Shown: positions 10,933 through 20,824 of the stretch, one piece after another
How positions within the stretch are numbered: the first letter of the stretch is position 1
Layout of the letters: each line of letters starts with the position of its first letter
Assembly (NCBI RefSeq): GCF_001642475.1
Contig: NW_019173936.1
Coordinates: 620,001 to 684,000 of the forward strand
Direction of reading: 5' to 3'
Length of the DNA stretch: 64,000 bases
DNA from: Fonsecaea monophora
Taxonomy: Eukaryota; Ascomycota; Eurotiomycetes; Chaetothyriales; Herpotrichiellaceae
Notes under the pieces: model-generated
Told to the model about the DNA's origin: nothing
The model's database searches: none
The model's input: only the letters and a program-made list of their open reading frames with translations
Program-made: the position numbers and the translations under genes

Positions 10933-11608
10933 ATGCAGTGAATCAATTTCGTGAAACTATCACTGCTTCTCCGGGAGGGAAAGAGGGGGGGCGGTGACTA
11001 TGTAGACCTGAGGATGTCCAAACCTCTCAACATCTCTCTGTGTCGAGATGGGAACACTAATTAGTTGGTCTAGGCTGGAAATTTTCAAACCTGCTTAGTC
11101 CGAAGCTCAAAAATACATCGATGGTGGTTTTTATTTCCCGGATGCTTCCTCTATAAATGGGTCATCGCCAAGGTACGTGTTTTCACGACCTCCGTCCTGG
11201 TCCTGGGATGATGGTTCGCGGTTTCATCCGAGGCCTGTGTAACAAGGTCCTTTTCTCTTCACAGGGAGCCTTGTGTTCTAGACGACCAGTTACTTGATTC
11301 AGCTAGAGGCAAATTGAGGGGGACAGAGCAGACCCGGAATTGGATGTTCACAGCGAGCTATTCTGCAGAGGATCAAAGAAGGCTTATTTAGCGTAGGCTT
11401 GAGTTCACTTTCAACTCCAATGAGCCACACGTTGAGCACGGTGTACTGAATTATGCTTGATTTGCGCCGGAGGACTCGTACGTATCGGCGTACGCAATGT
11501 CAGCTGTTGGCTATGTGTGGCTTTGTCTCAAGTTGTGACAAGGATATAAGGATGCGGACAGGCGGACAGTTTGCCTTCAGCTGTGCTCCTCATTGATTAC
11601 TCCCCGCC
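10933..11608. promoter_or_regulatory. Amine oxidase promoter with CGGACA direct repeat
   Basis: Non-coding. A TATA-like box (CTATAAATG) lies near 11151. Two direct CGGACA copies, 11555-11560 and 11563-11568 (period 8), stand 41-54 bp upstream of the amine oxidase ATG. The same hexamer forms half of the inverted repeat at 6865-6878. This makes it a candidate site for the Zn2Cys6 regulator at 7036. Confidence 0.45.
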
Positions 11609-13388
11609 ATGTTGTCCAGTGCAGAAGGCTTCGAATATACTCCAACGGAGGGACTAAAGGCGGGCTTGCCAACCCCTGCGGTCATAAACCCTCATGAACT
11701 GAATGCGAGTACGGCTGAGACCTACGATGTCATCGTCATAGGAGCAGGTTATGCGGGCCTCATTACAGCCCGAGACCTTACATCTCAGGGTATATGCCTT
11801 TCTCCTTCTTCCAGGACCACGCTGACAGTGTCTCTAGGACGCAAAGTCCTTCTTATCGAAGGCCGGGACCGCATTGGAGGCCGCACATGGACATCATACA
11901 CCGACGGGCATGCTTATGAGATGGGCGGCACCTGGATCCACTGGCACCAGCCTCATTTGTGGACTGAAGTTACACGATATGGACTGAACAACCAAATCAA
12001 GGATTCTCTGGAAATGTACCCGGAGTCAGCGCCACAATCAACCTACACGGGGGGCTCCCGGAAAGATTGGTCGCTGGCAGAAATAGTAAGGCTGCCGTTG
12101 CATCGTCAACGTTGATGCCAGACAAGAGGCTAATCCATTTTCCACATCCAGACTGCTATGCAAGAGAAGTCGGCCGCCACGTTTCTCGCAATCGATGGTA
12201 AACATCCGACTGAATGGCTTCCCTACCCGCACAATCCGAGCTATAATCGTGCAAATTATGTCAAGTATGATCGAATGTCGGTTCAGGACCGACTAGACCA
12301 ACTCGACGGCGTCCTGTCCGAAGAGGAGATGGCCTTCACGAAGGCGAACCTCGGTGCCCTGGCGGGTATCGACTTTGCTCAAATCAGCCTGTTTGACATC
12401 GTGCAGAGATGGCTGTTGTGCGGGACGACGCAGGAGGAGTACATGAACCACATGGCCAGGTACAAACTCAAATGTGGGCAAACCGGACTTGCAAGGTGCA
12501 TCTTTGACGATGCTTGCTCGACGGGAAAGCTCTCGTACAGCTTTTCCAATTCCCTCAAGGCCATCAACAGCTCGGATCCGCGGAGGGCGACCGTGACTTG
12601 CGCCGACGGCCGCATGTTCAGCGCCCGTCAGGTGGTCTGCACCATCCCGCTCACCGTGTTGAGATCCGTCAGCTTCTTCCCGGAGCTCCCTCCACTGAAG
12701 GCCGAAGCAATTGCGAAGGCCAAGTCTAACCCCATCAGGAAGCTTCACGTCCAGGTTGGGGGAAAACAATGGAAGTCGTGGGCGGGTGCCAAATTCGCCG
12801 AGGAAGAGTTGGTAATGGTGATGGGCGAGTCCCACTCACCCTCCGGGAAGGACACGAATCTGGTCGCCTTCCATGATGGGGCAAACATTGGTGACCCGAG
12901 AATCAAAGCCAAGGAGCTGGTCAAGTACTTCGAGGGACTCCATCCAGATATGAAGGTCAAACGCTTTGTGAGTGTCCTCCTGAATGCACCTATCTGCCTC
13001 CGAATTATGACGACCCCAACAGAAACAACCGGCGGCGTCCTCATCCGTTTGTGCTTGTCTCATTGTATACGCAGCATGCCCAAGCATTCGCGAAAAGTTA
13101 TGTTTGCTAATTCCAACTTCGTAGGTCTTCGCCGACTACACCGGCAGTCCATTCTCCAACGGTGGCTGGTGCGTCTTCCAACCAGACTACATGTCCAAGT
13201 ATCTCGAAGCATTGCAAGAGCCAGTGGGAAACGTCAAGTTCGCTAGCGGTGATTATTCCGATGGGTGGAGAGGATTCATTGACGGCGCCATCGAGGGTGG
13301 GATCATTGCTGCCAGAGCAGTGGAACGAGACCTCCGGTCGCCACCTCGTCACCCAAAGTTGGCCCGATCTAGCAGGCCCTCTCTATAA
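11609..13388 (+). CDS. Flavin-containing amine oxidase (MAO-like)
   Basis: Four exons, 11609-11789, 11838-12085, 12152-12967 and 13125-13388, give 502 residues. The three introns have GTATAT, GTAAGG and GTGAGT donors and all joins keep frame. The FAD-binding Rossmann motif is VIVIGAGYAG (glycines 45, 47, 50), with Glu68 in the ribose-binding position and RIGGRTW at 72-78. The C-terminal FAD signature reads SDGWRGFIDGAIEGG. These features place it with fungal monoamine oxidases (MAO-N-like), which oxidise amines to imines/aldehydes with release of H2O2. The C-terminus ends in PSL, not a clear peroxisomal signal. Neighbouring permease and RidA-family genes fit amine or amino-acid catabolism. 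Exact substrate is unknown; a polyamine or L-amino acid oxidase role is an alternative. Confidence 0.9.
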
Positions 13389-14161
13389 GTTGCCATCCTT
13401 GCTTTTCAATCTGGAACATCCAAGTAGGATCATTCTTTCGGTTTTCGAGCCTCATTCTTCACCTGTCTCGTATTGTATCCTTGCCCTCTCTCGCTCCCCT
13501 GCTGGCCAGCCAGGAGGGAGCCTGGCGCGATCCACGGGAACGAACATCTCTCGCGCCCTTCCAAAGCCAAGAGGATTTGGTATGTAAAAGGCGAAGAAGA
13601 AGCGTACTTAACGATCGCTTCGGGCGTGACTCTTCGCAAAACGGGTAATTCATAGCGATTCACGAGGCGGGGGCATCGAGCTTAATAATGTACATCACAC
13701 CTTGTTCTTTTATCATGAATGCGGCCAATCGCTACTGCATTGGCTCTCCAGAGAACCGGGGCGGCCATCCCTCTGGAGAGCAACACACCACTTGGTCAGA
13801 CCGTAAGCCCAATGTTGAACCCCACTGCTCCATCGTAAAGTCAATAGCACAAGACACGAAAGAGGCACAAGTCAATTTTTTTTTTATTCTTCATTGAGGT
13901 AACTCACACCGACCGTGGGACGATTTTAAGAGAGAAGGGGAAGGGGGACAGACGGCGTGTTGTTGCTCCGAGTATAGTTTTTGGGCTGATGCAAGCATCA
14001 ATCCCCGGCGGATACAAAAAGGTGAGACTCTTTGCCCTCCCTATGTCCTGGCTCCTCATATGAAACCCCCCTTCCAACACGCCGACACCCTAAGCATCCT
14101 CGAACGTCTCCCCCCCATCGGTGAAACAAATCCTGCGTCCCAAAAGACACGGCAGAGGAAA
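13389..14161. other. Intergenic, amine oxidase to RidA-like gene
   Basis: Contains the 3' flank of the amine oxidase and the promoter of the RidA-like gene. A poly-T run of 10 occurs near 13876. No protein or RNA gene was recognised. Confidence 0.45.
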
Positions 14162-14629
14162 ATGTCGAACGAATACAAATGTCCCATCAATCAATACGGC
14201 GTCCGCTACTTCAACCCCGCTGGCCCGCAAACAGAAATCGCGGAGCAATTGCATCTCTCCAACGCCGCTGTCCTCCCGGTCAATGGCCAAGTTGTACATA
14301 TTGTGGGGCAACTTGGTCGTGAAAACGATGGCTCCTACCCCGACGACGCTGCCAAGCAACTCCGATTGGCTTTTGTCAACACGGAGAAAGCTCTCCACGC
14401 GGCCGGAGTGACGGCTGGCTGGCGCGCGGTCTTTTCGGCGACGTTGTACATTTCTGGAGATGCCGCAAACGATCAAAGCCAAACGGAGGCGTACATGAAG
14501 TGTATGGACGATTTCTGCGGCACGAACCGGCCCTTGGTCACGGCTGTCGTGGTCAAACAGCTGCTGGTACCGGGAGCGTTGGTGGAAATGAGTAGTCAGG
14601 CGATCTTGGGCAACGCTGCCATGTTGTAG
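14162..14629 (+). CDS. RidA/YjgF/UK114-family protein
   Basis: Intronless, 155 residues from the ATG at 14162. An in-frame ATG at 14060 would add 34 residues that do not belong to the fold. The protein shows the trimeric RidA fold signature: VHIVGQLG near 45-52, a helix with QLRLAFVNTEKALHAAG, and a C-terminal strand GALVEMSSQAI with the conserved acid at Glu142. Classical RidA hydrolyses reactive enamines/imines released by PLP or flavin enzymes, and this gene lies next to an imine-producing amine oxidase. However, the catalytic arginine (Arg105 in E. coli RidA) appears to be Lys132 here (VVVKQLLVPG). It may therefore be one of the Rid subfamilies without standard deaminase activity. Cytosolic or mitochondrial location cannot be decided. 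Confidence 0.87.
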   Translation: MSNEYKCPINQYGVRYFNPAGPQTEIAEQLHLSNAAVLPVNGQVVHIVGQLGRENDGSYPDDAAKQLRLAFVNTEKALHAAGVTAGWRAVFSATLYISGDAANDQSQTEAYMKCMDDFCGTNRPLVTAVVVKQLLVPGALVEMSSQAILGNAAML

Positions 14630-15304
14630 GGGGGGAAGCCTCGCAGTTTTACCCTACCCCACGGGCGCGTGTGTGAGAGAAGATGTCCGAGCACATGGAA
14701 TCTCCAAAGTGACTTTCTTAGATTGAATCAGACAAAGGGCAGACATGTCTGGCCCGCCCCCTGTTTATAGCCAATTTCCTCCCCCACCTCTACTCACGTT
14801 CACCCCCAGCTCCTCACCATCACCTCACTCACTGGTCAAGTTGGTTGCCGGCTTGGCATCAAACCACCACTTTTACACCAAAACAGGCACATTTGAACAC
14901 TCTATTACTACCTCGTACTCCGCAACTTTCTACCTGAGTCGGAACTGGCGTCTGCAAATGGGCAATGGGCATTAGGCAACACTCACCGTGGCTCCCCCAG
15001 TACTCGGGAGCGCTCCCCCGTTACTCTGCCGTGGCTCCCAAAACGGCTCTCCCGGACTCGGCCCGGGCCTCCTCAATGCAGCGTCACGTGCCCGATTAAA
15101 GCAGCCTCGCTCTGTTTCCTGAACGAAAACGGTAATGGACGAAGCACAGTTCGGAGTATGTGTAAAATATAGATCCACTTCAGCTGCTAAGGAGATAGAT
15201 TTTTGCTCTTGTCTTCTTCGGCTGTTAGCTCTGGAAACCAATTGCAAGACAACTTCCTGCATATTCAGGTAAAGTACCTAGGATTGGCTACTGATAGACA
15301 GGTG

Positions 15305-15358
15305 CGAGTACAACTACAAGTACAGGCACAAGCAGAAGTACAAGTACACGTACAATAC
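15305..15358. repeat. Degenerate TACAAG-type microsatellite
   Basis: Irregular tandem repeats of a six- to eight-base unit (GTACAA, CACAAG, AGTACA variants). It is non-coding, with no sign of function. Confidence 0.5.
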
Positions 15359-15462
15359 AGAACTGAGGGGGTTAGAGCAATGTAGCAGGCCCCTTCCTTT
15401 CATTCTCGCCTTTGTGGCTTTGAACAGCTAGCTAAGTCTGTTGGGTACCCAAAATACAATAC

Positions 15463-15527
15463 CATCCCATCCCATTGCATTCCGTTCCCATGTGATCCAA
15501 TCCGGTTCAATCCAATCCAATCCCATA
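15463..15527. repeat. ATCC(A/C) pentamer-like minisatellite
   Basis: Repeated ATCCC, ATCCA and ATTCC units in imperfect tandem. It lies in the 3' flank of the PFA3 gene and could be part of its 3' UTR on the minus strand. Confidence 0.5.
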
Positions 15528-15720
15528 TTCAACACTCCAGAGTCCTGCATTGCGCTCATGAGCGACCGCATAATAACATAAAGCCCGTGCCTGAGCCGTC
15601 CCGTGTAGACCCGCGAGGAGTCGTCTGTACTCGTATTTATCCAAAGGACCCGTTGTGGGCCCCCAACCAGGTAGTCCCAATAGATATGCACAAGATACAC
15701 AAGATGAAATCGTCGAACAA

Positions 15721-17487
15721 TCATCTTCCTCGTCCTGCACGGTTTCTCCTGGTCCAGCCTCGCTCTGCATCGTCTTGGTCGTCTCTATTGTCATATCCAA
15801 TATCTGAGTCGCTGTCGTAGTCGTCGCCGCTGCTGACCTCAAAAGGTTCGTCCTGGTCAAAATCCCTCCGCTGTCTCCTCTTGCTCAGATCTGCCGTGGA
15901 GGACGCACTCTTGTGATTTGGAGGCAAATTCTTCATGGACATGGCGCTGCGGGAGTACATATCCTCGTCAGCATGCCGTGGGACAGTGTTCTCGTGGGGT
16001 CCATCAAAGTTGACGACGTAATCGCGGTCCCGGTCGCTCTCGTACTCTTGATACCCATAGCCACGACCGCCTCTTCCATTTATCGGTCCTGCATAGTGAT
16101 CATGATCCATCATTGCCGCGAGCCTCTGCTCTTTTTTCCTCGCCGCTTCTTCTTGCGCCGCAACCCATTTCGGGCTGACTTCCCAACGCCAGCCATCACC
16201 TGTGGTGTTACATATTGGAAAAGCCCAGAGAAACCGATTCGGTCCGAACAAGTGGTTAAGATTCTGACGCCAGCCAAGATCGAATGCATTGGGCATTTTT
16301 TCGGATTCCTGGTCATCCAGGTATTGTGAGTATCTCTCGCGCTCGCGAACGGCCTCCATGTGGGAATAAGTATTTCGCAATGCACGAACGGCTGGGGTGT
16401 CGTCGAACACGTCGGGTCGTTGAGGACGATGATTGGCCGACTGATCTGAACCTTGAGGATACGGGGCATCACGCTGTGTCGTGTTACGGACACTTGGGAC
16501 GGGTGAGGTGTGTTCTTCGCCTTCTTCGTACCGTGAAGCCCCGGGAACAGCATTGGCATTCCACTCAAGAAACTGCTCCCCCGCGCGCTGTAGTCTACCT
16601 GCAACGCCTTCGGAGCTGCGTCTGCTGTGATTCAACTGATGCTCCTGGCGATTCCGCTCCACAAGAGTCCTCACACCACTCAGGTATCTCGTCTTCTCGA
16701 GTCTCTCAATGGTAGTTTGGCCCTTGATGCAGAGATGTATATGCCAGCCAGTGAACGCACTCAGGACCAGGCCGATGATACCGGCAATCACAGAAAGAAG
16801 GATAATATTGATGGGTGCCACTTCGTCCAGATAGCCACTTTGCTCGAAAAGTTCTTTCCACATCCACCATGCAGCATTGACAAAGCAGACCCAGCAGAAC
16901 AGAGATGTGTAGATGAGGAAGAGCACAAATGCTTTGTAGTTCCGCAATCCGAGACAGGTTGACAGCCAAGGGCAGTGATGATCCATCTTTAAGACACATC
17001 TCTTGCAAGTAGAGCAGTGATGTGTCCGGTCCGGCTTAGGGGTATGGCACTTTTTGCAGAATCTAGGCGCTCCTGTGGAGGAAACGGTGATACTCTGCAA
17101 CTGACCCGCATCGGTGGGAGGCTCGTGAGTTGGGAGCATCGAGTATCTCCCTTGACTTCGATCTGATGACTTGTCGGGAGACTTCAGAGGTGAACCGGGA
17201 TCCGTAAAGGCGGCAACCGTGTATGACCAATTGGCCAGCGTGTAGAGGATGATCCCCAGCGACGAGATGGCTTGTGTCAACCACCAGACATGTTTTGATT
17301 TGTGAGATCCGAAGCCGATCGATGCCACCACCCATACTGCCCATGTTGTTATACTATACACAAAAGCTAGCGGAAAGAAGGTGGCGATGGCGCAGCAGGT
17401 ACGCTCGCATGTCCGGGCGCATGAGCGGATTCGACGGCGTGACGGAGTGGGGGGAGGTGAGGAGGAAGGACTTGAGTAGCTGGGCAT
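15721..17487 (-). CDS. pfa3: DHHC palmitoyltransferase, PFA3 type
   Basis: Single-exon gene, 588 residues. Two membrane segments (about 35-58 and 70-93) precede the DPG motif at 97-99. The cysteine-rich domain starts near 144 (FCKKCHTPKPDRTHHCSTC) and contains the catalytic DHHC at 169-172. Two further membrane segments lie near 188-206 and 226-248, followed by TTIE at 258-261 as the TTxE motif. PFA3 palmitoylates Vac8 at the vacuole membrane in yeast, supporting vacuole fusion and inheritance. A long, charged, probably disordered tail of over 300 residues is normal in filamentous fungi. Assignment to PFA3 rather than another PFA rests on the order and spacing around the DHHC and is from memory. 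Confidence 0.88.
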   Translation of the reverse strand: MPSYSSPSSSPPPTPSRRRIRSCARTCERTCCAIATFFPLAFVYSITTWAVWVVASIGFGSHKSKHVWWLTQAISSLGIILYTLANWSYTVAAFTDPGSPLKSPDKSSDRSQGRYSMLPTHEPPTDAGQLQSITVSSTGAPRFCKKCHTPKPDRTHHCSTCKRCVLKMDHHCPWLSTCLGLRNYKAFVLFLIYTSLFCWVCFVNAAWWMWKELFEQSGYLDEVAPINIILLSVIAGIIGLVLSAFTGWHIHLCIKGQTTIERLEKTRYLSGVRTLVERNRQEHQLNHSRRSSEGVAGRLQRAGEQFLEWNANAVPGASRYEEGEEHTSPVPSVRNTTQRDAPYPQGSDQSANHRPQRPDVFDDTPAVRALRNTYSHMEAVRERERYSQYLDDQESEKMPNAFDLGWRQNLNHLFGPNRFLWAFPICNTTGDGWRWEVSPKWVAAQEEAARKKEQRLAAMMDHDHYAGPINGRGGRGYGYQEYESDRDRDYVVNFDGPHENTVPRHADEDMYSRSAMSMKNLPPNHKSASSTADLSKRRQRRDFDQDEPFEVSSGDDYDSDSDIGYDNRDDQDDAERGWTRRNRAGRGR

Positions 17488-18108
17488 GGGAGGAAAAGGA
17501 GGACGAGAAGAAAGGTGTCTCGGTACTAGACGAAGGAGCTGCGTTGGCGTGCAATCACCCAGGCGGTCGAGTCCAACGTCGTTGACGGGTGATCATCTCG
17601 AAGTGGTCGACTCCATGGTTGCGGCGGCGTGGGATTGGGGTAATGAATCTTCAAGGATGCAGTCTCATGGATCTATAATGTACAAAAGATAAATGAAGCC
17701 ACTCTGTATAGTTACAATGCGAATGCGACTAATGTGGACTGTTTGTTGTGTGTTGACAATGAAAGGAGTTTTGAGAACCCGCAGTTTGAGTGACGTGTTC
17801 CCAAGGCTCCGCCTCAGCCTTGCGGCTTTGTTGTGGTACACATACACAAGGCTATCTCCTCAGCCTTACCACCTTCTCGCCTACTGATCACTAAACAAAG
17901 AATGGAGAGCAGTGAAGTGCGCAAGTGAGAGAGCAGATATTGCATCTTGTGTGTCTAAACGAGTGTAGCAATAGTTGGATAACCCCATGTTATTCCCATC
18001 TTGCGTCTCACGATTCCCAAGCATTCATTTCCCCCTTTGGCTCCAGCAGTCCTGCGATGAGGCCGCTATGCTCTTTGCACCAAGAACCCCTTCATCCTCA
18101 GCCCAACT
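17488..18108. other. Intergenic, PFA3 promoter side
   Basis: The region between the PFA3 start and the end of the GNAT gene holds the PFA3 promoter. No gene was recognised. Confidence 0.5.
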
Positions 18109-18956
18109 TCACTGCCCGATGTTGCCATTCTCATCCTTCTTTTCCGGATCCACCGGCTCCCTAACCATGACATCCATCCTCAGCTCCATACCCGCAGCGC
18201 GTTGCAAATAGATGTGCTTGCGCAGCTCAAAGCCCAACTTGCCGTAGATGATGATGTTGATATCGTGTGAACTCTCCAGGTAGCACGGGATCCCGTCAGC
18301 ATCGGCCTGTCTCCGTTAGCCTGTCAACCAGCAAAATCAATCTCTAGTGAGCGCCACGTTACCATCTTGGTGACATATTCAATCAGCTTTCGGGCATAAC
18401 CACGACCACGTGCTGCCGGCTTGGTACCGATATAGTTCAAATACCAGGAGTTGTTGTCCCTTTCTCCCAAGATTTCCTGCTTAGTATGATGCAACAGGGG
18501 CAGGAACTCATCGAAGAATCTCGCCTTGCCCTCCTTGGAAAGCTTCCAGCTCAGTCGCCACATGCCACTGCGGAGGATGGTGAACCAGTCGTCGATGTTC
18601 TTACCCGGTGGCAGCCACAAAGCAACGCAATCAAAGTTCTCACCAACCGTCAAGACCAGTCCCTGGAGACAATGAGCATAGGTGACGTACTCCATGGAGG
18701 CTTTGTGCAATTCGAAGCGCTCCTCTTCCGTCATATCCATGCGATCCGGAGTGTCGATGGCGTAGCGAACAATCTTGTCAAGGCGAAACGCCTCGGCCAA
18801 GCATGCGGCAGCATGTTTGTACTCGTGCGGAGCGACAACACGGACTTGATCCGGGTTTGGGGCGGTTGGGGCGGCCTTTGCAACGGCGGTCGGGCTTGGT
18901 TTCTCGCGAACGATTGCAGCGTCAAGCATGGGGACGGCGGCACTGGGAAGAGCCAT
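18109..18956 (-). CDS. GNAT-family N-acetyltransferase
   Basis: Two exons, 18956-18363 and 18306-18109, encode 263 residues. The 56-nt intron has a GTAACG donor and a GCTAAC branch point, and is phase 0 after KLIEYVTKM. The acetyl-CoA binding signature is RGRGYA at 183-188, preceded by the strand SWYLNYIGTKP. The second exon supplies the end of the fold (YLESSHDINIIIYGKLGFE). This matches a common fungal GNAT group of unknown substrate, whose members have an N-terminal VRVVAPHEYKHAAACL-like helix. Residues 1-35 are low in complexity (Ala/Pro) and probably flexible. Without the second exon the fold would be truncated, so the spliced model is preferred. Confidence 0.85.
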
Positions 18957-20824
18957 ACTGGAAGGGTTTGGGTTTAGCAGCTTCTAGTTGTTTGGACTCT
19001 TCTCTTCTTTGGGGTCCTTTCTTTGGCTTTAGTCGAAAGGTCAAACATAGTCGGTCAACCTACTCTTTGATCAACCTCGATCAAGGGGTCTTGTAGAATG
19101 GCCCGTATGCTCGGAACAGAGCTGAGCAGTAGAGACAGTGTCGCTTCTAAATGGGAAGCGGAGGCTAGGGCAAGATTTGCGTATATCAACCGACATCAGC
19201 GTACGATACGTCTGAGGGGTTAAACTTTGCAAGAAGCAATGCAGAGACAAAGAGCTAGGAGGGCAGTATAGATAGTTCGTTTTGAGCTCGCGGGTTGCAC
19301 AGAAGGCGGTTGGATGTGTGGCACGACGGTTCGACGGTTGAACTTGAGTATCGAGCGTGGGAGCTGTGCAAGCGGCTGTGGAATCTTCAAGGTCGCGACA
19401 CAGGCAGCTGATATGTCGAAAATCGACAATTCAGTGATCTTGTACGAGGCCTCGAGGCTGGGAGTAGAGCAGAAGAAGGGCGGAGGTGTCTCCTATATGC
19501 TGGGAAGGCGGGCGGGAGTTTATCAACCTGTCAAAGATGGGGAGACGCGAGGCAAGGTTCCTGGGTGCCACTTGGCGGAAACGATGTGGTGAGAAGCCAA
19601 TCGCAATCGCCAGGGTAGGACAGAGTTGGATGAGTGCTTGTATTCGTGGGACGACATGGTTTGAAGCCGACGTAATTCAGTCAGCAACCCACGGACTCGT
19701 TGGATTGCTGTTGACTCGATCCCCACGCTATTGTCCGCCGGAATGCAGCCAAAGCCTTCACATCAGCAGTGGCGGGTGTCCAGGTTCTCCTTCTCCTTCG
19801 GCTGCCACTCTCTGCACCATGTACGGTGCTTTGTATCAGCTCCACCCTGGTATCAGTGAGTGGAGGACAAAGGACATGAGCGAGAGGGGAGGGTCACGGG
19901 GTCCAACGCATCGACATGCTCGTTGAGGTTTAGGCAGGAAAATAGGTTGCAGACGGAGTGAGGCGAAACTTGGGGGGCATCAAGGGGGCATGATTGGATC
20001 ATCTGCTCGTTCCTTTTTGATCCGGCAGAAGTTTGTGCAAGGGCATGAGTGGTCAACTTGCGTGGGATATCTGTGCACTTTGATCTTTTCCGCACATCCG
20101 CCCTTGTGACCAACTATGTCCGAGTGCTCGTAGGTCGAGAGCTGTGCCAGGGCTGTTGGCCAGGGCGTTGGTAAGGCAAAGCTTTGCCCGAATCGAGCAC
20201 ACTTAGCTGTGTTTGTAGGCTTTTCAAGGACTGGAGGGATAGTATGACCCTTTGACTTAAGTAATTGGCGTAAAGGACAAGTATGCAAGCGCTGATCAAA
20301 CCTTCGACCCATTTGCCGCAGTTCCGTTGGGGCCAGCCAGGATAAGAGGCGGGATAGAGGGAGCCCTCAGCTGCTGTCAGAGATAAGACAACCGCCATTT
20401 CATAACAAATCGATATATCCGTGGATAGTCCGCTACTATCCTCGTATGTATATACTCTTTATATAGTATCATCTTGGCAGAATGACTTGACGTTGAGAAA
20501 GCTGCAGACATCAGACATTCGATATCATTACAGATATTGGCAACTATATCATTTCCAGTCACCTGTTATCGATCCGTGTGTATGGTTCATGACGACGACT
20601 TGACTAAAAAAGCTGGCTGACGGTGGGATACATGGTGGGCAACGACTGAGCAATCTGGTCGACCTCGAAACGTCGCAGGGTTATGTGTGAGAAGAGTTGC
20701 AGCTCAGGTGCATCCTGAGAAAAGCGAAAGACTGGAGAAGTGCGATGATACTTTCACTCCAAGGCCCACGTTGCTGTTAGGTCGATAGACGACCGCTGCG
20801 TTGCGACCCGTCCCTGTCGCTGCC
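18957..20824. other. Long intergenic region without a recognised gene
   Basis: 1.87 kb upstream of the GNAT gene and downstream of the sugar transporter. Several open frames of 60-146 codons exist, but none has a family resemblance, codon pattern or splice structure I can support. Contains the GNAT promoter. A lineage-specific small gene or a non-coding transcript cannot be excluded. Confidence 0.4.

Larger units (their letters stand above)
14630..15720. other. Intergenic with two short low-complexity tracts
   Basis: No gene was recognised. A degenerate run based on TACAAG/GTACAA occupies about 15305-15358. A run of ATCCA/ATCCC-like pentamers occupies about 15463-15527, close to the end of the palmitoyltransferase gene. 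Both look like minisatellite or slippage sequence. Confidence 0.5.

Noticed and set aside
14060..14161. Upstream ATG extending the RidA-like protein by 34 residues
   Set aside because: The added residues are not part of the fold and the ATG at 14162 begins right before it. A mitochondrial leader is conceivable but its composition (few basic residues at the start) is not convincing.
18957..20824. Frames of up to 146 codons as real genes
   Set aside because: No family resemblance, overlapping frames on both strands, and no supporting splice structure.
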